Counted from the first letter of the stretch, positions 38,163 through 49,110 are shown. The stretch: DNA of 64,000 nucleotides from Rhodobacteraceae bacterium REDSEA-S34_B6 (GCA_001627925.1 LUQC01000108.1:48018-112017), one strand, 5' to 3'. The notes: generated from the sequence alone by a model not told the origin. Translations and numbers: made by a program.

Positions 38163-38858
38163 TTATCTTTTTGATATGAGCTGTTGAAACAGACCAGCAC
38201 TAATTAAATATAGTGATGTGATTGTTAGTCCCCACAAAATTATTGGGTCTGAGGAAAAATCAACCCAAGCAGACCACCCCGCAAATGAAATCCATAGAAG
38301 TGTTATAGGTAAAGAGGCATGACGCCAGCGCTCAGTCCGAACGGGGTGGATAAACTTCAATGGAAGAAACATAGCTATAGCTAATGTAGTAACCAGCGAC
38401 AGAATGATCCAAAAGTTTGGTTGAATCGCGAACATCACAAGAGCTACCATGTTCCAACACCCAGGAAATCCGTGGAAGCTATTGTCTTTAGTCTTCATAT
38501 TTCCGTCACAAAAGTACATCGCTGATGCAAATGTTATTATAATTATTGTAACCCATCCGGTCCAACCCGGTAACAGGCCAGATTGAAACAGTGCAAATGC
38601 TGGTATAAACACATAAGTTAAATAATCTATAATTAGGTCAAGCAACACTCCATCGAACCTTGGGGCATAATTTTTGACATCAAATCTTCTTGCTAGTGGA
38701 CCATCTATACCATCTACTGCAAATGCAACTACGAGCCATAAGAACATTAAACTCCATTGATGATTTGCTGCCGCAAGCATTGAAAGCATTGCAAATACTG
38801 CTCCTGAGGCAGTAAATAAGTGGACAGATAAAGCGGCAATTCTTGGATCCATTTTCAT
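38163..38858 (-). CDS. pcs: Phosphatidylcholine synthase
   Basis: A 231-residue CDP-alcohol phosphatidyltransferase with about eight membrane segments. The active-site motif begins D-G at 49-53, A-R at 56-57, then G70, D74 and D78; the longer spacing between A-R and G is typical of bacterial Pcs, which condenses choline with CDP-diacylglycerol. Phosphatidylcholine is common in alphaproteobacterial membranes. ATGs at 38858 and 38852 are both possible. Confidence 0.85.
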   Translation of the reverse strand: MKMDPRIAALSVHLFTASGAVFAMLSMLAAANHQWSLMFLWLVVAFAVDGIDGPLARRFDVKNYAPRFDGVLLDLIIDYLTYVFIPAFALFQSGLLPGWTGWVTIIIITFASAMYFCDGNMKTKDNSFHGFPGCWNMVALVMFAIQPNFWIILSLVTTLAIAMFLPLKFIHPVRTERWRHASLPITLLWISFAGWSAWVDFSSDPIILWGLTITSLYLISAGLFQQLISKR

Positions 38859-38891
38859 TCTATACGATTATATTAAGTCTGAGCGCAACTG

Positions 38892-39821
38892 CTAAGCCTG
38901 AGGATGAGTTTTAGAATAAACTTCCATTAGCCTCACACTATCTACCGCTGTGTAAATTTGTGTAGTCGAGAGACTTGCATGCCCAAGTAGTTCTTGAATG
39001 GTCCTTAAGTCACCGCCATTTGATAATAGATGCGTGGCAAAGCTATGTCGAAGAGCATGCGGTGTAGCAGATGCTGGAAGGCCAAGAAGATTTCGAACTA
39101 ACTTCATTTTGTTTTGAATTATTTTGGGCGATAGCGGCTTACCTCTCACGCCCCGAAAAATTTCATCATTTGCCGATAGTTGAAATGGACATAATTCTAC
39201 GTAATGACGAACAGCATTTTGTGCAATTTTTAACACTGGAACGACCCGCACTTTGCCGCCTTTTCCAGTAACTCTCATTGAGTTGCCTAGTGGTATATCT
39301 TTTGTCCGTATGTCTAGTGCCTCTGATATGCGTAAGCCACAACCGTAAAGCAATATTAAAACGGCGCTATCTCGCGCAATCACCCAAGGCTCAGTCGATG
39401 TACTTTCGCATTCTGACAAAACAGCTTTTGCCTCCATTGGTTCTAGGGGACGTGGTAATTTATTAGAAAATTTTGGAGACTTTATTGACAATATATGGGT
39501 AGCATCAAATCCTCGATGCTTGGCAAGCCATCGTATATATGACTTTAAACTTGATAACTTTCTGGCATTTGATCTGGCGCCTGAATTCATATTTCTTAAC
39601 TTTGCCTGCCATGCTCTTATGTCTGAAATTTTTAGCTTTTCAACAGTTGAAAGCTGAGTGATCTCATTGTGGTGTTCTGATAAAAAAATAAAAAAATCTG
39701 TCACATCGTTATGATATGCTACCCTAGTATTACTTGCGAGAGTGCTTGTCGCAGCTTTTATTTCAAGCCAGTTTTCAATGCTTTCGATTATGGCAGGTGC
39801 GATAAGTTTTAAGTTATCCAT
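38892..39821 (-). CDS. xerC: Tyrosine recombinase XerC
   Basis: A 309-residue tyrosine recombinase that resolves chromosome dimers with XerD at dif. N-terminal SAM-like domain (about 15-105); catalytic R163 in CGLRISEAL, the H-x-x-R of PHALRHSFATHLL near 255-258, H in LLGHASL near 281 and nucleophile Y290 in TQIYTAV. It overlaps the upstream DUF484 gene by 13 bases, the classical DUF484-xerC arrangement, so it is a housekeeping Xer protein rather than a phage integrase. Confidence 0.9.
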   Translation of the reverse strand: MDNLKLIAPAIIESIENWLEIKAATSTLASNTRVAYHNDVTDFFIFLSEHHNEITQLSTVEKLKISDIRAWQAKLRNMNSGARSNARKLSSLKSYIRWLAKHRGFDATHILSIKSPKFSNKLPRPLEPMEAKAVLSECESTSTEPWVIARDSAVLILLYGCGLRISEALDIRTKDIPLGNSMRVTGKGGKVRVVPVLKIAQNAVRHYVELCPFQLSANDEIFRGVRGKPLSPKIIQNKMKLVRNLLGLPASATPHALRHSFATHLLSNGGDLRTIQELLGHASLSTTQIYTAVDSVRLMEVYSKTHPQA

Positions 39822-40501
39822 CGCTCCAACATTTTCTCACAGGCACAGGCAAAAAATTTCAATAAATCGGTACCTTGTCCTGGTTCAAAGAAATTTGCAT
39901 CACTAGATCCGAATGCAATCATCCCTATGGTTACGTTATTATTAAGATTTAACTCAATACATGCTTCTGATGCAATCTTAACGGATACATTTTCAAATAA
40001 CTGATCCGTGGCACTAGTTGCTTGTCGTAATTTTATTTTTGATGCCTTAGTTTCATTTCCCTGATTTATATAAGTATTTACAAAGCCTGGAATTACGGAT
40101 TGTACGTGAGGATTGTAGTGGGTTGGTAGTAAGTCGCTCTCCAAACCAACTGGGCTCTCAACCAAGATAAATATGCAATCAACATTTAAAATTTTTAATA
40201 AGTCAGATTTTAAACTGAGAACAAACTGATCTAGGTTGTTCATGCTCATAAGCTCAATAACTGCTTGATGGATCTGTTTTGTTCCTAAAAGATTTTGATA
40301 TGCTGCAGCAACGACTGATTTATGTGTCCCTTCAAGCTCTCCCAACTTATGAGTTAATCGGCTCATAGCTACGTTACGTAAATCAACAACGTTATTACCC
40401 AATTTGATATCTGTTGCCGTTAGAAGGCTCTCCATCAATTCCTTGTCATCAAGAATAATTGATGGATCAGCGAGCAGTTCTGCGCGAGTAGTTTCTTCCA
40501 T
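39809..40501 (-). CDS. DUF484 family protein
   Basis: A 230-residue protein with a helical N-terminus (ELLADPSIILDDKELMESLL) and a GAF-like C-terminal domain. The D-P-x-I-I-L-D-D-x-x-L-M segment is the DUF484 hallmark. The family is regularly encoded just before xerC, as here, and its function is unknown. Confidence 0.85.
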   Translation of the reverse strand: MEETTRAELLADPSIILDDKELMESLLTATDIKLGNNVVDLRNVAMSRLTHKLGELEGTHKSVVAAAYQNLLGTKQIHQAVIELMSMNNLDQFVLSLKSDLLKILNVDCIFILVESPVGLESDLLPTHYNPHVQSVIPGFVNTYINQGNETKASKIKLRQATSATDQLFENVSVKIASEACIELNLNNNVTIGMIAFGSSDANFFEPGQGTDLLKFFACACEKMLERWIT

Positions 40502-40551
40502 ATTTTTGCCCGTATAATTTTATCAATACAATGGCATGGTATTGAAATAAT

Positions 40552-41205
40552 TTACAGGATTTTTTGTTTTGTAAATTTTATGTCTTCTAAGAATGCGGCT
40601 AACCCTTTGTCGGTAAGTGGATGGTTTATCATGGATTTTATGACAGCTGGTGGTGCGGTCATCACATCGGCGCCTATACGAGCACTTTCTAATGCGTGAT
40701 TAACGGTACGGATCGAGGCAGCCAAAATTTGAGTTTCAAAATCGTAGTTGTCATAAATTTCACGAATATCCTCAATCAACTGCATGCCGTCGAGATTGAT
40801 GTCATCCAACCTTCCGATAAATGGTGAAATGAATGTGGCGCCCGCCTTTGCTGCTAGTAAGGCTTGATTTGCCGAAAAACAAAGCGTCACGTTTACCATG
40901 TGCCCTTCAGAACTTAGGGTTTTGCATGCTCTCAGCCCATCCCAGGTTAATGGGACTTTCACAGCTATATTTTTTGCAATTGTTACAAGTTTGCGACCTT
41001 CCGCAATCATAGTATCAGCTTCAGTCGAAGTAACTTCAGCACTCACAGGGCCGTCTACAATCGAACAAATTTCCTTTGTAACTTCAATGATATCTCTTCC
41101 TGATTTCTTAATAAGTGATGGGTTCGTTGTTACACCGTCCACCATTCCGAGGTCGTTGAGCTCTTTAATTTGATCAATTTCTGCCGTATCAACAAAAAAT
41201 TTCAT
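40552..41205 (-). CDS. fsa: Transaldolase, FSA/TalC type
   Basis: A 217-residue short transaldolase. [20 protein letters not shown] start, GVTTNPSLI, Schiff-base lysine in [13 protein letters not shown], and C-terminal [10 protein letters not shown]. The length matches fructose-6-phosphate aldolase-like transaldolases, which may serve the non-oxidative pentose phosphate pathway. ATG 41205 with GGGAG upstream is chosen; an in-frame extension to 41346 would run into priA on the other strand. Confidence 0.92.
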   Translation of the reverse strand: MKFFVDTAEIDQIKELNDLGMVDGVTTNPSLIKKSGRDIIEVTKEICSIVDGPVSAEVTSTEADTMIAEGRKLVTIAKNIAVKVPLTWDGLRACKTLSSEGHMVNVTLCFSANQALLAAKAGATFISPFIGRLDDINLDGMQLIEDIREIYDNYDFETQILAASIRTVNHALESARIGADVMTAPPAVIKSMINHPLTDKGLAAFLEDIKFTKQKIL

Positions 41206-41288
41206 TGTTTTATCTCCCTTGCGCTTGGCGAAGCGTTGAAGATCATTTACTTCAGTTTTAAGCTTTGGAAAAGCCCTTAAGGAAAACT

Positions 41289-43490
41289 TTGAGACAAGAT
41301 CAAGAATTTTTTGTTTATGGATCGTTGGTAGAAGTGTTGACGACACAGCCTATCGATCGTTTATTCACATACAGGGCTCCGCGTGAGGGTTGCTTCAAAG
41401 GTGCTATCGTTCTTGTTCCTTTTGGTCAGCGTATAGTCGTGGGTTTGGTATGGGGCTCAAGTACTGAAAAAATTGAGCTTGAGAAAATTAAAACGATTGA
41501 TAGGATTTTAGATTTTCAGCCTTTACAGCCAGAATTTCAAGATTTTATTTGGAAAGTAGCAGATTATACGGTTTCACCGTTATATGCTGTATTGAGATTA
41601 GCTACACGCGTACGAGATCTTGCGGCCCAAGAGGTTTACAAAAAATTAATTTACAAGGGGAAAGTGCCAAATCAATTTAAAATGACCCCTGCAAGAAGCC
41701 GTGTTTTAGGGGCCTTAGATAATTTGAATGGTATCGGCGCGCCCATCTCAGAATTAGCTAAATTAGCAAAAGTTTCGCCCTCTGTAATTAGCGGGATGAT
41801 TTCATCTGGGTGCCTATTTACTAAAATGGAGCCCAAGGACTTACCATACGCAAAGGTGAATACTGCATATTCATTAAATGAGCTAAGCGAAGATCAAGCA
41901 CAGGTAGTTTTTGATATAAATAACCTTTTGGATCAACAAGGCCATTCCTCAATCTTACTTTGTGGTGTGACTGGTTCTGGGAAAACTGCTGTGTATTTAG
42001 AGGCAATTTCAAAGGTAATTGATAATGGAAAACAGGCTTTAGTTCTGCTGCCAGAGATAGCATTAACTGGAGATTTCACAAAACGAATTAAAGCCCGTTT
42101 TGGAGTCTCACCGGCGGAATGGCATTCTGGTATTTCTCAATCTGAACGCCGCAGGGTTTGGAAAATGGTTGGTCGAGGTCAGGCTCAAATCGTAATTGGA
42201 GCTCGGTCAGCACTTTTTTTGCCCTTTGAGGAACTGGGGCTTATCGTTGTCGATGAAGAGCATGATTCATCTTACAAACAGCAAGATGGTGTATTATATC
42301 ATGCGCGAGATATGGCCGTGCTTAGAGCATCTTTAGCAGGTGCAAAAGTAATATTGGCATCAGCGACCCCAAGCTTGGAGACATGGAATAATGCCAAATT
42401 AGGTAAGTACAAGCGCTTCAATTTGACAAAAAGATATGGTTCGTCAGTTCTACCAGATATTCAAGTAATTGATATGCGGAACGAAAAGTTACGATCGGAT
42501 CAGTGGATTTCACCAATCCTTAAATATAAAATCGAAGAAGCGATTGATAATAATGAACAAGCATTATTATTTTTGAACCGTAGAGGCTATGCTCCAGTCA
42601 CTTTGTGCCGCTCATGTGGTCAGAGAATTGGTTGTGATTTTTGTGATACTGCAATGATCGAGCATCGGTTCCAGAAACGGTTAATGTGCCATCAATGTGG
42701 TGAAACTAAGCCTATGCCCAGAACTTGTCCAAGTTGCCAGGCAATCGACAACTTTGCTCCGATTGGACCCGGCGTCGAAAGACTGGCAGAGGAAGCAACC
42801 AAATCATTTCCAGAGGCATCAATCACAGTATTATCATCAGACTTGTATAGTTCAGCAAGGTCATTAAAAGATGAATTGGAAAGTATTTCGCGCGGTAATA
42901 CGGATATAATCATCGGCACCCAATTGATTGCCAAAGGACATAATTTTCCTAATCTTACGGTTGTTGGTGTTGTTGATCCCGATCTAGGTTTGCAGGGGTC
43001 AGATCTCCGCGCTGCTGAGCGTACTTTTCAACTTTTACGACAGGTCTCTGGTAGAGCGGGAAGAAATGATAAAAGAGGAACGGCATATTTACAGACATAC
43101 CAACCTCAGCATCCAGTTATAGAAGCTATTACTAACGGGCAAGATGAACAATTCTGGATTGCAGAAGCAAAAGGTAGGGAACTCGCAGAAATGCCTCCTT
43201 TCGGTCGATTGGTTGGGATCCTAATCTCTGCTCAGAATTCTGAAGATGCCTTTGAGATTGGATATAAATTGTCAAAAAAGGCTACTATTCTATCTTCTGC
43301 AGGAATTACCCTTTATGGGCCAGCACCTGCGCCTATTACAAGAGTGAGAGGTCGATATAGAGTTCGGATGTTACTTAAGGCGAGCAAAGCCGTATCCATG
43401 CAAAGCGTAATCAAGTTATGGCTTTCGGGTTTAAATTTAAGAAAAGATATCCGTTTGGTAATTGATGTGGATCCTCAAAGTTTTTTGTGA
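41289..43490 (+). CDS. priA: Primosomal helicase PriA
   Basis: A 733-residue 3'-5' helicase that restarts stalled replication forks. N-terminal [18 protein letters not shown] is the DNA-binding 3'BD; Walker [13 protein letters not shown] box [15 protein letters not shown], eight zinc cysteines ([30 protein letters not shown]), and VSGRAGR as motif VI. No ATG fits the start; TTG 41289 has AAGGA 8 bases upstream and gives a normal N-terminus, while TTG 41265 is possible. Confidence 0.9.
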   Translation: MRQDQEFFVYGSLVEVLTTQPIDRLFTYRAPREGCFKGAIVLVPFGQRIVVGLVWGSSTEKIELEKIKTIDRILDFQPLQPEFQDFIWKVADYTVSPLYAVLRLATRVRDLAAQEVYKKLIYKGKVPNQFKMTPARSRVLGALDNLNGIGAPISELAKLAKVSPSVISGMISSGCLFTKMEPKDLPYAKVNTAYSLNELSEDQAQVVFDINNLLDQQGHSSILLCGVTGSGKTAVYLEAISKVIDNGKQALVLLPEIALTGDFTKRIKARFGVSPAEWHSGISQSERRRVWKMVGRGQAQIVIGARSALFLPFEELGLIVVDEEHDSSYKQQDGVLYHARDMAVLRASLAGAKVILASATPSLETWNNAKLGKYKRFNLTKRYGSSVLPDIQVIDMRNEKLRSDQWISPILKYKIEEAIDNNEQALLFLNRRGYAPVTLCRSCGQRIGCDFCDTAMIEHRFQKRLMCHQCGETKPMPRTCPSCQAIDNFAPIGPGVERLAEEATKSFPEASITVLSSDLYSSARSLKDELESISRGNTDIIIGTQLIAKGHNFPNLTVVGVVDPDLGLQGSDLRAAERTFQLLRQVSGRAGRNDKRGTAYLQTYQPQHPVIEAITNGQDEQFWIAEAKGRELAEMPPFGRLVGILISAQNSEDAFEIGYKLSKKATILSSAGITLYGPAPAPITRVRGRYRVRMLLKASKAVSMQSVIKLWLSGLNLRKDIRLVIDVDPQSFL

Positions 43491-43534
43491 TTTATCAACT
43501 GGTCTTAAATACAAATCCTGATTATACGCGGGCT

Positions 43535-44716
43535 ATGAAGGAAAACTATCAAATTAGCCATTTATCTAAGTTGCCAAAATGGAGACGTCCTGAAGCCTTA
43601 TTAATATTAATGGCAATTGCTATGCCCTTAGCATTTTCCGTTTGGTCTGCCCTTTTGAACAACTTTGTCGTCGAAATAATTCGTTTTGATGGTTTAGACA
43701 TCGGCATTTTGCATACTGTCCGAGAAATACCTGGTTTTTTTGCCGTGGGTGTAATCAGCATTTTACTTTTTTTTAGAGAGCAGACATTAGCGCTTCTAAT
43801 GCTAGGGCTGCTCGGCCTTGCTACCGCCGCTACTGCATGGTTCCCTCATTTAAGTGGCATATTGACGATAACTCTTCTGAGTTCCATCGGATTTCATTTT
43901 TTTGAAACAGTTAATCAGTCGTTGCAACTCCAATGGTTTTCAAAAGAAGAGGCTCCAGGTAAGCTTGGTAAACTCATGGCAATCGGGTCGGCGGCGACAT
44001 TGATCGCTTACATATGTATAATTTTTGGCTGGGATAAGCTAAATTTATCTTTTAATTCCGCATATATGTTAGCTGGATTTGCCTGTTTTTTATTGGCTGT
44101 GCTGGGCTATATCCTTTTCCCCAACTTTAAGGCATCAATACCTCAGACGAAGAAAATGGTCCTACGTAAGCGTTATTGGCTTTATTATCTGTTACAATTC
44201 ATGTCGGGGGCAAGTAGGCAGATATTTGTAGTTTTTGCCGGATTTATGATGGTGGAAAAGTTTGGCATGGACGTGCAGCAATTGACAACACTTTACCTAA
44301 TAAATTTAATTCTTAATATTTGTCTAGCACCATTAATTGGGCGCGCAGTTGCTCGATATGGAGAGCGTAATGCTCTTGCGGTCGAATACCTTGGTCTGGC
44401 ATTAGTCTTTTTTGCTTACGGTGGGATATACCTCTTCGGTTGGGGTGTTTTAATTGCTGCCATCCTTTATCTTTTGGATCATCTTTTCTTTGCTCTGGCT
44501 TTAGCGATTAAAACCTATTTTCAAAAAATTGCGGACCCGAGAGATATAGCAGCAACTGCCGCTGTTGCTTTTACAATAAATCACATAGCTGCTATTTTCT
44601 TGCCCGTTGTTCTTGGCTTCTTGTGGCTTGCGTCTCCTTTTTTAGTTTTCTGCGCAGCTGGTATTTTAGCAGTTTTTTCTTTTGTATTAGCTATTAGATT
44701 GGCGTATATTTATTAA
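43535..44716 (+). CDS. Major facilitator superfamily transporter
   Basis: A 393-residue membrane protein with about twelve hydrophobic segments and a cytosolic loop in the middle (about 180-195). No specific substrate motif is seen. The start is uncertain: ATG 43535 gives MKENYQISHLSKLPKW; a GTG at 43487 overlapping the priA stop would add 16 residues. The gene ends at the prmA start (TAATG), so it is probably co-transcribed with both neighbours. Confidence 0.8.
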   Translation: MKENYQISHLSKLPKWRRPEALLILMAIAMPLAFSVWSALLNNFVVEIIRFDGLDIGILHTVREIPGFFAVGVISILLFFREQTLALLMLGLLGLATAATAWFPHLSGILTITLLSSIGFHFFETVNQSLQLQWFSKEEAPGKLGKLMAIGSAATLIAYICIIFGWDKLNLSFNSAYMLAGFACFLLAVLGYILFPNFKASIPQTKKMVLRKRYWLYYLLQFMSGASRQIFVVFAGFMMVEKFGMDVQQLTTLYLINLILNICLAPLIGRAVARYGERNALAVEYLGLALVFFAYGGIYLFGWGVLIAAILYLLDHLFFALALAIKTYFQKIADPRDIAATAAVAFTINHIAAIFLPVVLGFLWLASPFLVFCAAGILAVFSFVLAIRLAYIY

Positions 44717-45585
44717 TGACTACTTTTACTGCTTTAACGACACTTCCCGGGAGAATAAACGCTTCTGATCTCGGCGATGCTTTAGAACGGCTTACACCCG
44801 AACCAATTGGAGTTGGAGTTTTCGAATTGGAAGATGGTTCGGGGCTTTGGGAGGTTGGAGCATATTTCTCGGAAAAGCCAGATGATATAAGTTTGGCTTT
44901 GCTTGCTGCTGTTTTTCAAGCTGAAGAATTTAAAATATCAGAATTGCCTCAGATTGATTGGGTTTCAAAAGTTCAGCGTTCACTAAAGCCAGTAGTTGCT
45001 GGAAGGTTTTTCGTTTATGGATCACACGATAGTGTTAAAGTCCCGCCTGATTGTGAACCATTGCTTATAGAGGCATCAATGGCTTTTGGGACCGGACATC
45101 ATGGGACAACTAAAGGTTGCCTGCTTGCTCTGGAGCAACTCATCACAGATGGGTTTAAGGCAAAAAATGTTATTGACGTTGGTTGTGGTACTGCAGTTTT
45201 GGCAATGGCTGCTGCGCGTATTTTCTCCGCCAATGTTATCGCCAGTGATATTGATTCTGTAGCCCATAGCGTCGCCAAAATGAACATTCTTGCAAATGGA
45301 TTAGATCGAAACATTCAATGTTTTGAAGCAAGTGGATTTGCCCATGAGCAAATAAAAACCAAAAATCCTTTTGATTTGATTTTTGCAAATATATTACTTG
45401 CCCCTCTTCTTGCGATAGCAACCGATATTTCAAAGTATTCTTTGTCTGGAGGATACGTTGTGTTATCTGGTATTTTGAGTGAGCAAGCGGAATTGGTTGT
45501 CAATAAATATACTGGCGTTGGCTTCTCTCTATCCAATCAGATAGAGATTGGGGAATGGGTGACAATAATTTTCCGCAAGATTTGA
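44716..45585 (+). CDS. prmA: Ribosomal protein L11 methyltransferase
   Basis: A 289-residue SAM-dependent methyltransferase. LIEASMAFGTGHHGTTKGCL and VIDVGCGTAVLAMAAARI form the SAM site, DLIFANILLAPL is the catalytic N-x-x-x-x-P-like region of PrmA. The N-terminal domain (about 1-100) would recognise L11. The start overlaps the MFS stop. Confidence 0.92.
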   Translation: MTTFTALTTLPGRINASDLGDALERLTPEPIGVGVFELEDGSGLWEVGAYFSEKPDDISLALLAAVFQAEEFKISELPQIDWVSKVQRSLKPVVAGRFFVYGSHDSVKVPPDCEPLLIEASMAFGTGHHGTTKGCLLALEQLITDGFKAKNVIDVGCGTAVLAMAAARIFSANVIASDIDSVAHSVAKMNILANGLDRNIQCFEASGFAHEQIKTKNPFDLIFANILLAPLLAIATDISKYSLSGGYVVLSGILSEQAELVVNKYTGVGFSLSNQIEIGEWVTIIFRKI

Positions 45586-45669
45586 CTCTATTATGTCCTT
45601 CATAAATACTAAATGTTTTGGTTTTAAATGTAAGCGTATTTGAGAATAAAATAATTCTATTTGGCATTT

Positions 45670-45684
45670 GTTCACGTTTCGTGC
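45670..45684. promoter_or_regulatory. LexA-like box upstream of ruvC
   Basis: GTTC-ACGTTTC-GTGC differs by one base from GTTC-N7-GTTC, the alphaproteobacterial LexA site. It lies 31 bases before the ruvC ATG, a typical operator place, and ruvCAB is a known SOS operon in this class. Confidence 0.45.
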
Positions 45685-45714
45685 TAATATTTGAAAAAAT
45701 TGAGGTGCAGGATA

Positions 45715-46221
45715 ATGAGGGTTATAGGTATTGACCCCGGCCTTAGAAATATGGGCTGGGGATTAATAGATGTAAAGCAAAGCCGCATTACTCATGTTGC
45801 AAATGGTATTTGCAGATCAAAAGGCATAGACTTATCAGAAAGACTGCATTCCTTATTCATCCAGCTGGAAAATATTTTTGAGAATTTTAAACCCGATGTT
45901 GCTGCAGTAGAAACAACGTTTGTCAATAAGGATGGAGCTGCGACATTAAAGCTTGGCCAAGCGCGAGCAATAGCTTTGCTAGTACCAGCAAAAGCTGGTT
46001 TGGCAGTTTCTGAGTACGCTCCAAATAAAGTAAAAAAAGCCGTTGTAGGTGTGGGACATGCAGATAAAAATCAGGTTGCGCATATGGTGAAATTACAACT
46101 ACCTGGCGTTGCTCTGAATGGTGTGGACGCAACGGACGCTTTAGCGATTGCCTTGTGTCATGCTCATTATGGTTACTCTCAAAATAGATATATGGTCGCA
46201 ATTGAAAAGGCAGTCTCATGA
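45715..46221 (+). CDS. ruvC: Holliday junction resolvase RuvC
   Basis: A 168-residue endonuclease that cleaves Holliday junctions. [16 protein letters not shown] carries the first catalytic Asp, [11 protein letters not shown] the Glu, and [17 protein letters not shown] the last two acidic residues. ATG 45715 preferred (GAGGTGCAGG upstream). First gene of ruvCAB; ruvA starts inside its stop (ATGA). Confidence 0.95.
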   Translation: MRVIGIDPGLRNMGWGLIDVKQSRITHVANGICRSKGIDLSERLHSLFIQLENIFENFKPDVAAVETTFVNKDGAATLKLGQARAIALLVPAKAGLAVSEYAPNKVKKAVVGVGHADKNQVAHMVKLQLPGVALNGVDATDALAIALCHAHYGYSQNRYMVAIEKAVS

Positions 46222-46928
46222 TAGGGCGGCTGTACGGGAAAATTGAGTATTTTTCGGAGGATCACCTACTCATTGATGTTCAAGGGGTAGGCTATGTAGT
46301 ATACTGTTCAGAGAGAACACTACGATCTTTACCAGCAGTTGGCGAATATACATTTTTATATACAGATCTTTTAGTGCGCGAAGATATACTTCAGCTTTTT
46401 GGTTTTACTAGTATTGTAGAAAAAGAGTGGCACAGGCTTTTAATGACGGTCCAGGGCGTTGGTGCTAAAGCTGCATTAGCAATCATGGGTGCTTTGGGTG
46501 CTGATGGATTAAATAGGTCGATTTCAATTGGTGATTGGGCTGCTGTTAAGCAAGCAAAAGGTATAGGACCAAAGACGGCGCAAAGAGTTGTAAATGAACT
46601 TAAAGAAAAGGCACCTCAAATAATGGCAATGGCTGCTGTTTTTGGTCAATCAGCTGTAGAAAAGAAAGAGCCTATCTCTAAAGATAGTAAAGACAATGCA
46701 GATATATATTCCGGGGGCGAGATGGCCGGTATACTGGAAAGAAGTACTTCGTCTTCAGAAGAAAGACAAAAAAATCAAGCCGAAGCTTTATCAGCTTTAA
46801 AAAACTTGGGCTATAGTCCCTCCGAGGCTGCTAATGCTATCTCTCTTGCAAGCGATCTAGAAGAAACGTTATCTACGCCAGACATAATTAAGAAAGCGCT
46901 TAAGCTTCTTTCACCAAACGAAAATTGA
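46218..46928 (+). CDS. ruvA: Holliday junction branch migration protein RuvA
   Basis: A 236-residue protein that binds the junction and loads RuvB. N-terminal OB fold ([20 protein letters not shown]), central helix-hairpin-helix motifs ([39 protein letters not shown]), acidic linker near 140-180 and C-terminal domain III ([16 protein letters not shown]). Four bases precede ruvB. Confidence 0.95.
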   Translation: MIGRLYGKIEYFSEDHLLIDVQGVGYVVYCSERTLRSLPAVGEYTFLYTDLLVREDILQLFGFTSIVEKEWHRLLMTVQGVGAKAALAIMGALGADGLNRSISIGDWAAVKQAKGIGPKTAQRVVNELKEKAPQIMAMAAVFGQSAVEKKEPISKDSKDNADIYSGGEMAGILERSTSSSEERQKNQAEALSALKNLGYSPSEAANAISLASDLEETLSTPDIIKKALKLLSPNEN

Positions 46929-46932
46929 TTTT

Positions 46933-47961
46933 ATGATTGAACAAGAACCAATTTTAAGTCCTGAAAAAAACTCGGATGATAATGATCGAGCACTACGACC
47001 TGAAAGTTTAGCAGAGTTCATTGGGCAGGCAGAAGTAAGATCGAATTTGAAGGTTTTTGTTGAATCAGCCAAAAGGCGTGGTGAAGCAATGGACCATACT
47101 CTCTTTTATGGTCCGCCAGGGCTTGGGAAAACAACATTGGCACAGATTATGAGCCGAGAGTTGGGTGTCAATTTTCGTATGACATCGGGTCCTGTGTTGG
47201 CAAAAGCGGGAGATTTAGCAGCAATATTGACAAATCTGGAAGCCAGAGACGTTTTATTTATTGACGAAGTGCATCGACTAAACCCTGCAGTGGAAGAGGT
47301 ATTATATCCTGCATTGGAAGATTTTGAGTTAGATCTGGTTATCGGCGAGGGGCCTGCTGCCAGAACGGTTAGAATTGAATTGCAACCGTTCACTTTAATT
47401 GGTGCCACGACGAGACTTGGTTTGTTAACAACACCTCTCAGAGATCGATTTGGAATTCCAACTAGATTGCAGTTTTATACAAATGAAGAGCTTTTCGAGA
47501 TTGTATCTCGAAATGCGAAGAAATTAAGGGCCCCTGCAGATGTATCGGGCGCAATGGAAATCGCTAAGCGCGCTCGTGGGACGCCTCGAATTGCTGGTCG
47601 GTTGTTAAGGAGAGTAGCTGATTTTGCATTGGTTGATGGGGATGGTACAATATCGAAGAAACTTGCAGATCACGCCTTAACTAGACTAGGTGTTGACTCG
47701 CTAGGTTTAGATGGCGCTGACCGGAGATATTTGAAACTTATTGCTGAACAGTATGCCGGGGGCCCGGTTGGCATAGAAACCATCAGTGCTGCTCTGTCAG
47801 AAAGTAGAGATTCACTGGAAGAGGTTATTGAGCCATATCTTTTGCAACAGGGCCTTATACAACGAACTCCTCGGGGAAGAGCATTGGCTAGCGGTGGTTG
47901 GAAGCATCTTGGACTTAAGCCGCCAAGCCAATCTGACGATCTATTTCACTCCATTAACTAG
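46933..47961 (+). CDS. ruvB: Holliday junction helicase RuvB
   Basis: A 342-residue AAA+ motor. Walker [10 protein letters not shown] near 56-64, Walker [11 protein letters not shown], sensor IGATTRLG, arginine finger region [11 protein letters not shown], and C-terminal winged helix with [11 protein letters not shown]. Full length. Confidence 0.96.
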   Translation: MIEQEPILSPEKNSDDNDRALRPESLAEFIGQAEVRSNLKVFVESAKRRGEAMDHTLFYGPPGLGKTTLAQIMSRELGVNFRMTSGPVLAKAGDLAAILTNLEARDVLFIDEVHRLNPAVEEVLYPALEDFELDLVIGEGPAARTVRIELQPFTLIGATTRLGLLTTPLRDRFGIPTRLQFYTNEELFEIVSRNAKKLRAPADVSGAMEIAKRARGTPRIAGRLLRRVADFALVDGDGTISKKLADHALTRLGVDSLGLDGADRRYLKLIAEQYAGGPVGIETISAALSESRDSLEEVIEPYLLQQGLIQRTPRGRALASGGWKHLGLKPPSQSDDLFHSIN

Positions 47962-47983
47962 TAACATTTCAGGAATTAGTGAA

Positions 47984-48616
47984 TTGACCCCTGAAGAAGT
48001 TGAAAGTTATTTTACTAGAAATGATGGCACTTTTTTATTTGCTAGGTGGGGACGACCGGTCGCTCCCGTGGTATTTGGCTTAGACGATAATTCTTTAGCT
48101 ATACTAAAAGGTGCCATTGAAGCAGTTATGTCACTTACAAATCAACAAATGAGTGAGACAGACCCAGAGCTTGGTTCGAATTTTATGTTCTTTTTTTTTA
48201 GTAATTGGCTCGAGCTTATTGAAGTACCAAATCTCGACAAATTGGTGCCAAACATGTCCACACTTGTGGAACAGCTTATAGAAGCGGAAGCAAATCAGTA
48301 TAGGATTTTTCGATTTGATAATGCAGGAGCTATTCGCGCTTGTTTTGTATTTATTAAAATCGATGAAAATATAATGCAAGTGCCAGCGCAAACACTGATG
48401 TTATCACAGGTTGTACAGTCGGTTTTACTGTGGTCAGATGATGCTTTTAAAAGCGGCTCTCCCTTGTTAGTTTCTGATGATCATCATACTTTGTTGAAAC
48501 CTACTGTCTCAACACTTATCAGGGTTGCCTATGATCCTACTTTGCCAGATGCCTCTAATGATAAATCTATGGCATTACGATTGTCCGCAAGAGTAACCAA
48601 AATGGTGGTTAATTGA
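47984..48616 (+). CDS. Hypothetical protein between ruvB and ybgC
   Basis: A 210-residue soluble protein starting (M)TPEEVESYFTRNDGTFLFARWGRPVAPVVFG. I use TTG 47984, which has AGGA 9 bases upstream; longer readings overlap ruvB. Proteins with the ARWGRP-APVVFG segment and a T/SDPELGxNxMFFF stretch occur at this place in Rhodobacterales genomes, as far as I recall, with no function assigned. No signal peptide or membrane helix. The ybgC ATG overlaps its stop, so it is translated with that gene and the tol cluster. Confidence 0.75.
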   Translation: MTPEEVESYFTRNDGTFLFARWGRPVAPVVFGLDDNSLAILKGAIEAVMSLTNQQMSETDPELGSNFMFFFFSNWLELIEVPNLDKLVPNMSTLVEQLIEAEANQYRIFRFDNAGAIRACFVFIKIDENIMQVPAQTLMLSQVVQSVLLWSDDAFKSGSPLLVSDDHHTLLKPTVSTLIRVAYDPTLPDASNDKSMALRLSARVTKMVVN

Positions 48617-49008
48617 TGAAAAGAGATACTTTCCAATGCCGCGTATATTATGAAGATACTGATTTAGCCGGGATTGTTTATTACGCAAACTATTTAAAGT
48701 TTATTGAACGGGCGAGAAGTGAGTGGGTACGTAACATTGGTCTCGACCAAAATGTTCTGCGCAACGATTTTGGAATTGTTTTTGCGGTTCGGAAAGTAGA
48801 AGCGGATTATATGAAAGCGGCAAAATTTGACGATCTACTTACAATATCGACAGAATTAATAAGTAAAACACGGGTCCGACTTAAATTAAATCAGGATATT
48901 TATCGAGATAATGATCTCATATTTAAAGCCGTTTTGGATATAGTCTCTATCGATATGAGTGGCGTTTTGGTAAAATTACCAAAAGTAATTTTTGATAAAT
49001 TCACTTAA
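48616..49008 (+). CDS. ybgC: Acyl-CoA thioesterase YbgC
   Basis: A 130-residue hotdog-fold thioesterase. The 4HBT motif VYYEDTDLAGIVYYANYLKFIERARSEW contains catalytic Asp in D-L-A-G-I-V-Y-Y. First member of the tol-pal cluster in most proteobacteria, and in place here. ATG overlaps the previous stop by one base. Confidence 0.92.
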   Translation: MKRDTFQCRVYYEDTDLAGIVYYANYLKFIERARSEWVRNIGLDQNVLRNDFGIVFAVRKVEADYMKAAKFDDLLTISTELISKTRVRLKLNQDIYRDNDLIFKAVLDIVSIDMSGVLVKLPKVIFDKFT

Positions 49009-49110
49009 AATATTTATTTCTCGGTTTTCTAAACGATATTATTTGGATTTATCGAGTAAAACGTTTATGCTCACGCCAAGCCAAAGATGGCAAATAAATG
49101 AGCAGATAAA

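Noticed and set aside
38892..39821. Tyrosine recombinase considered as a mobile-element integrase
   Set aside because: Overlap with DUF484, normal length and housekeeping neighbours identify it as XerC; no tRNA or attachment repeats nearby.
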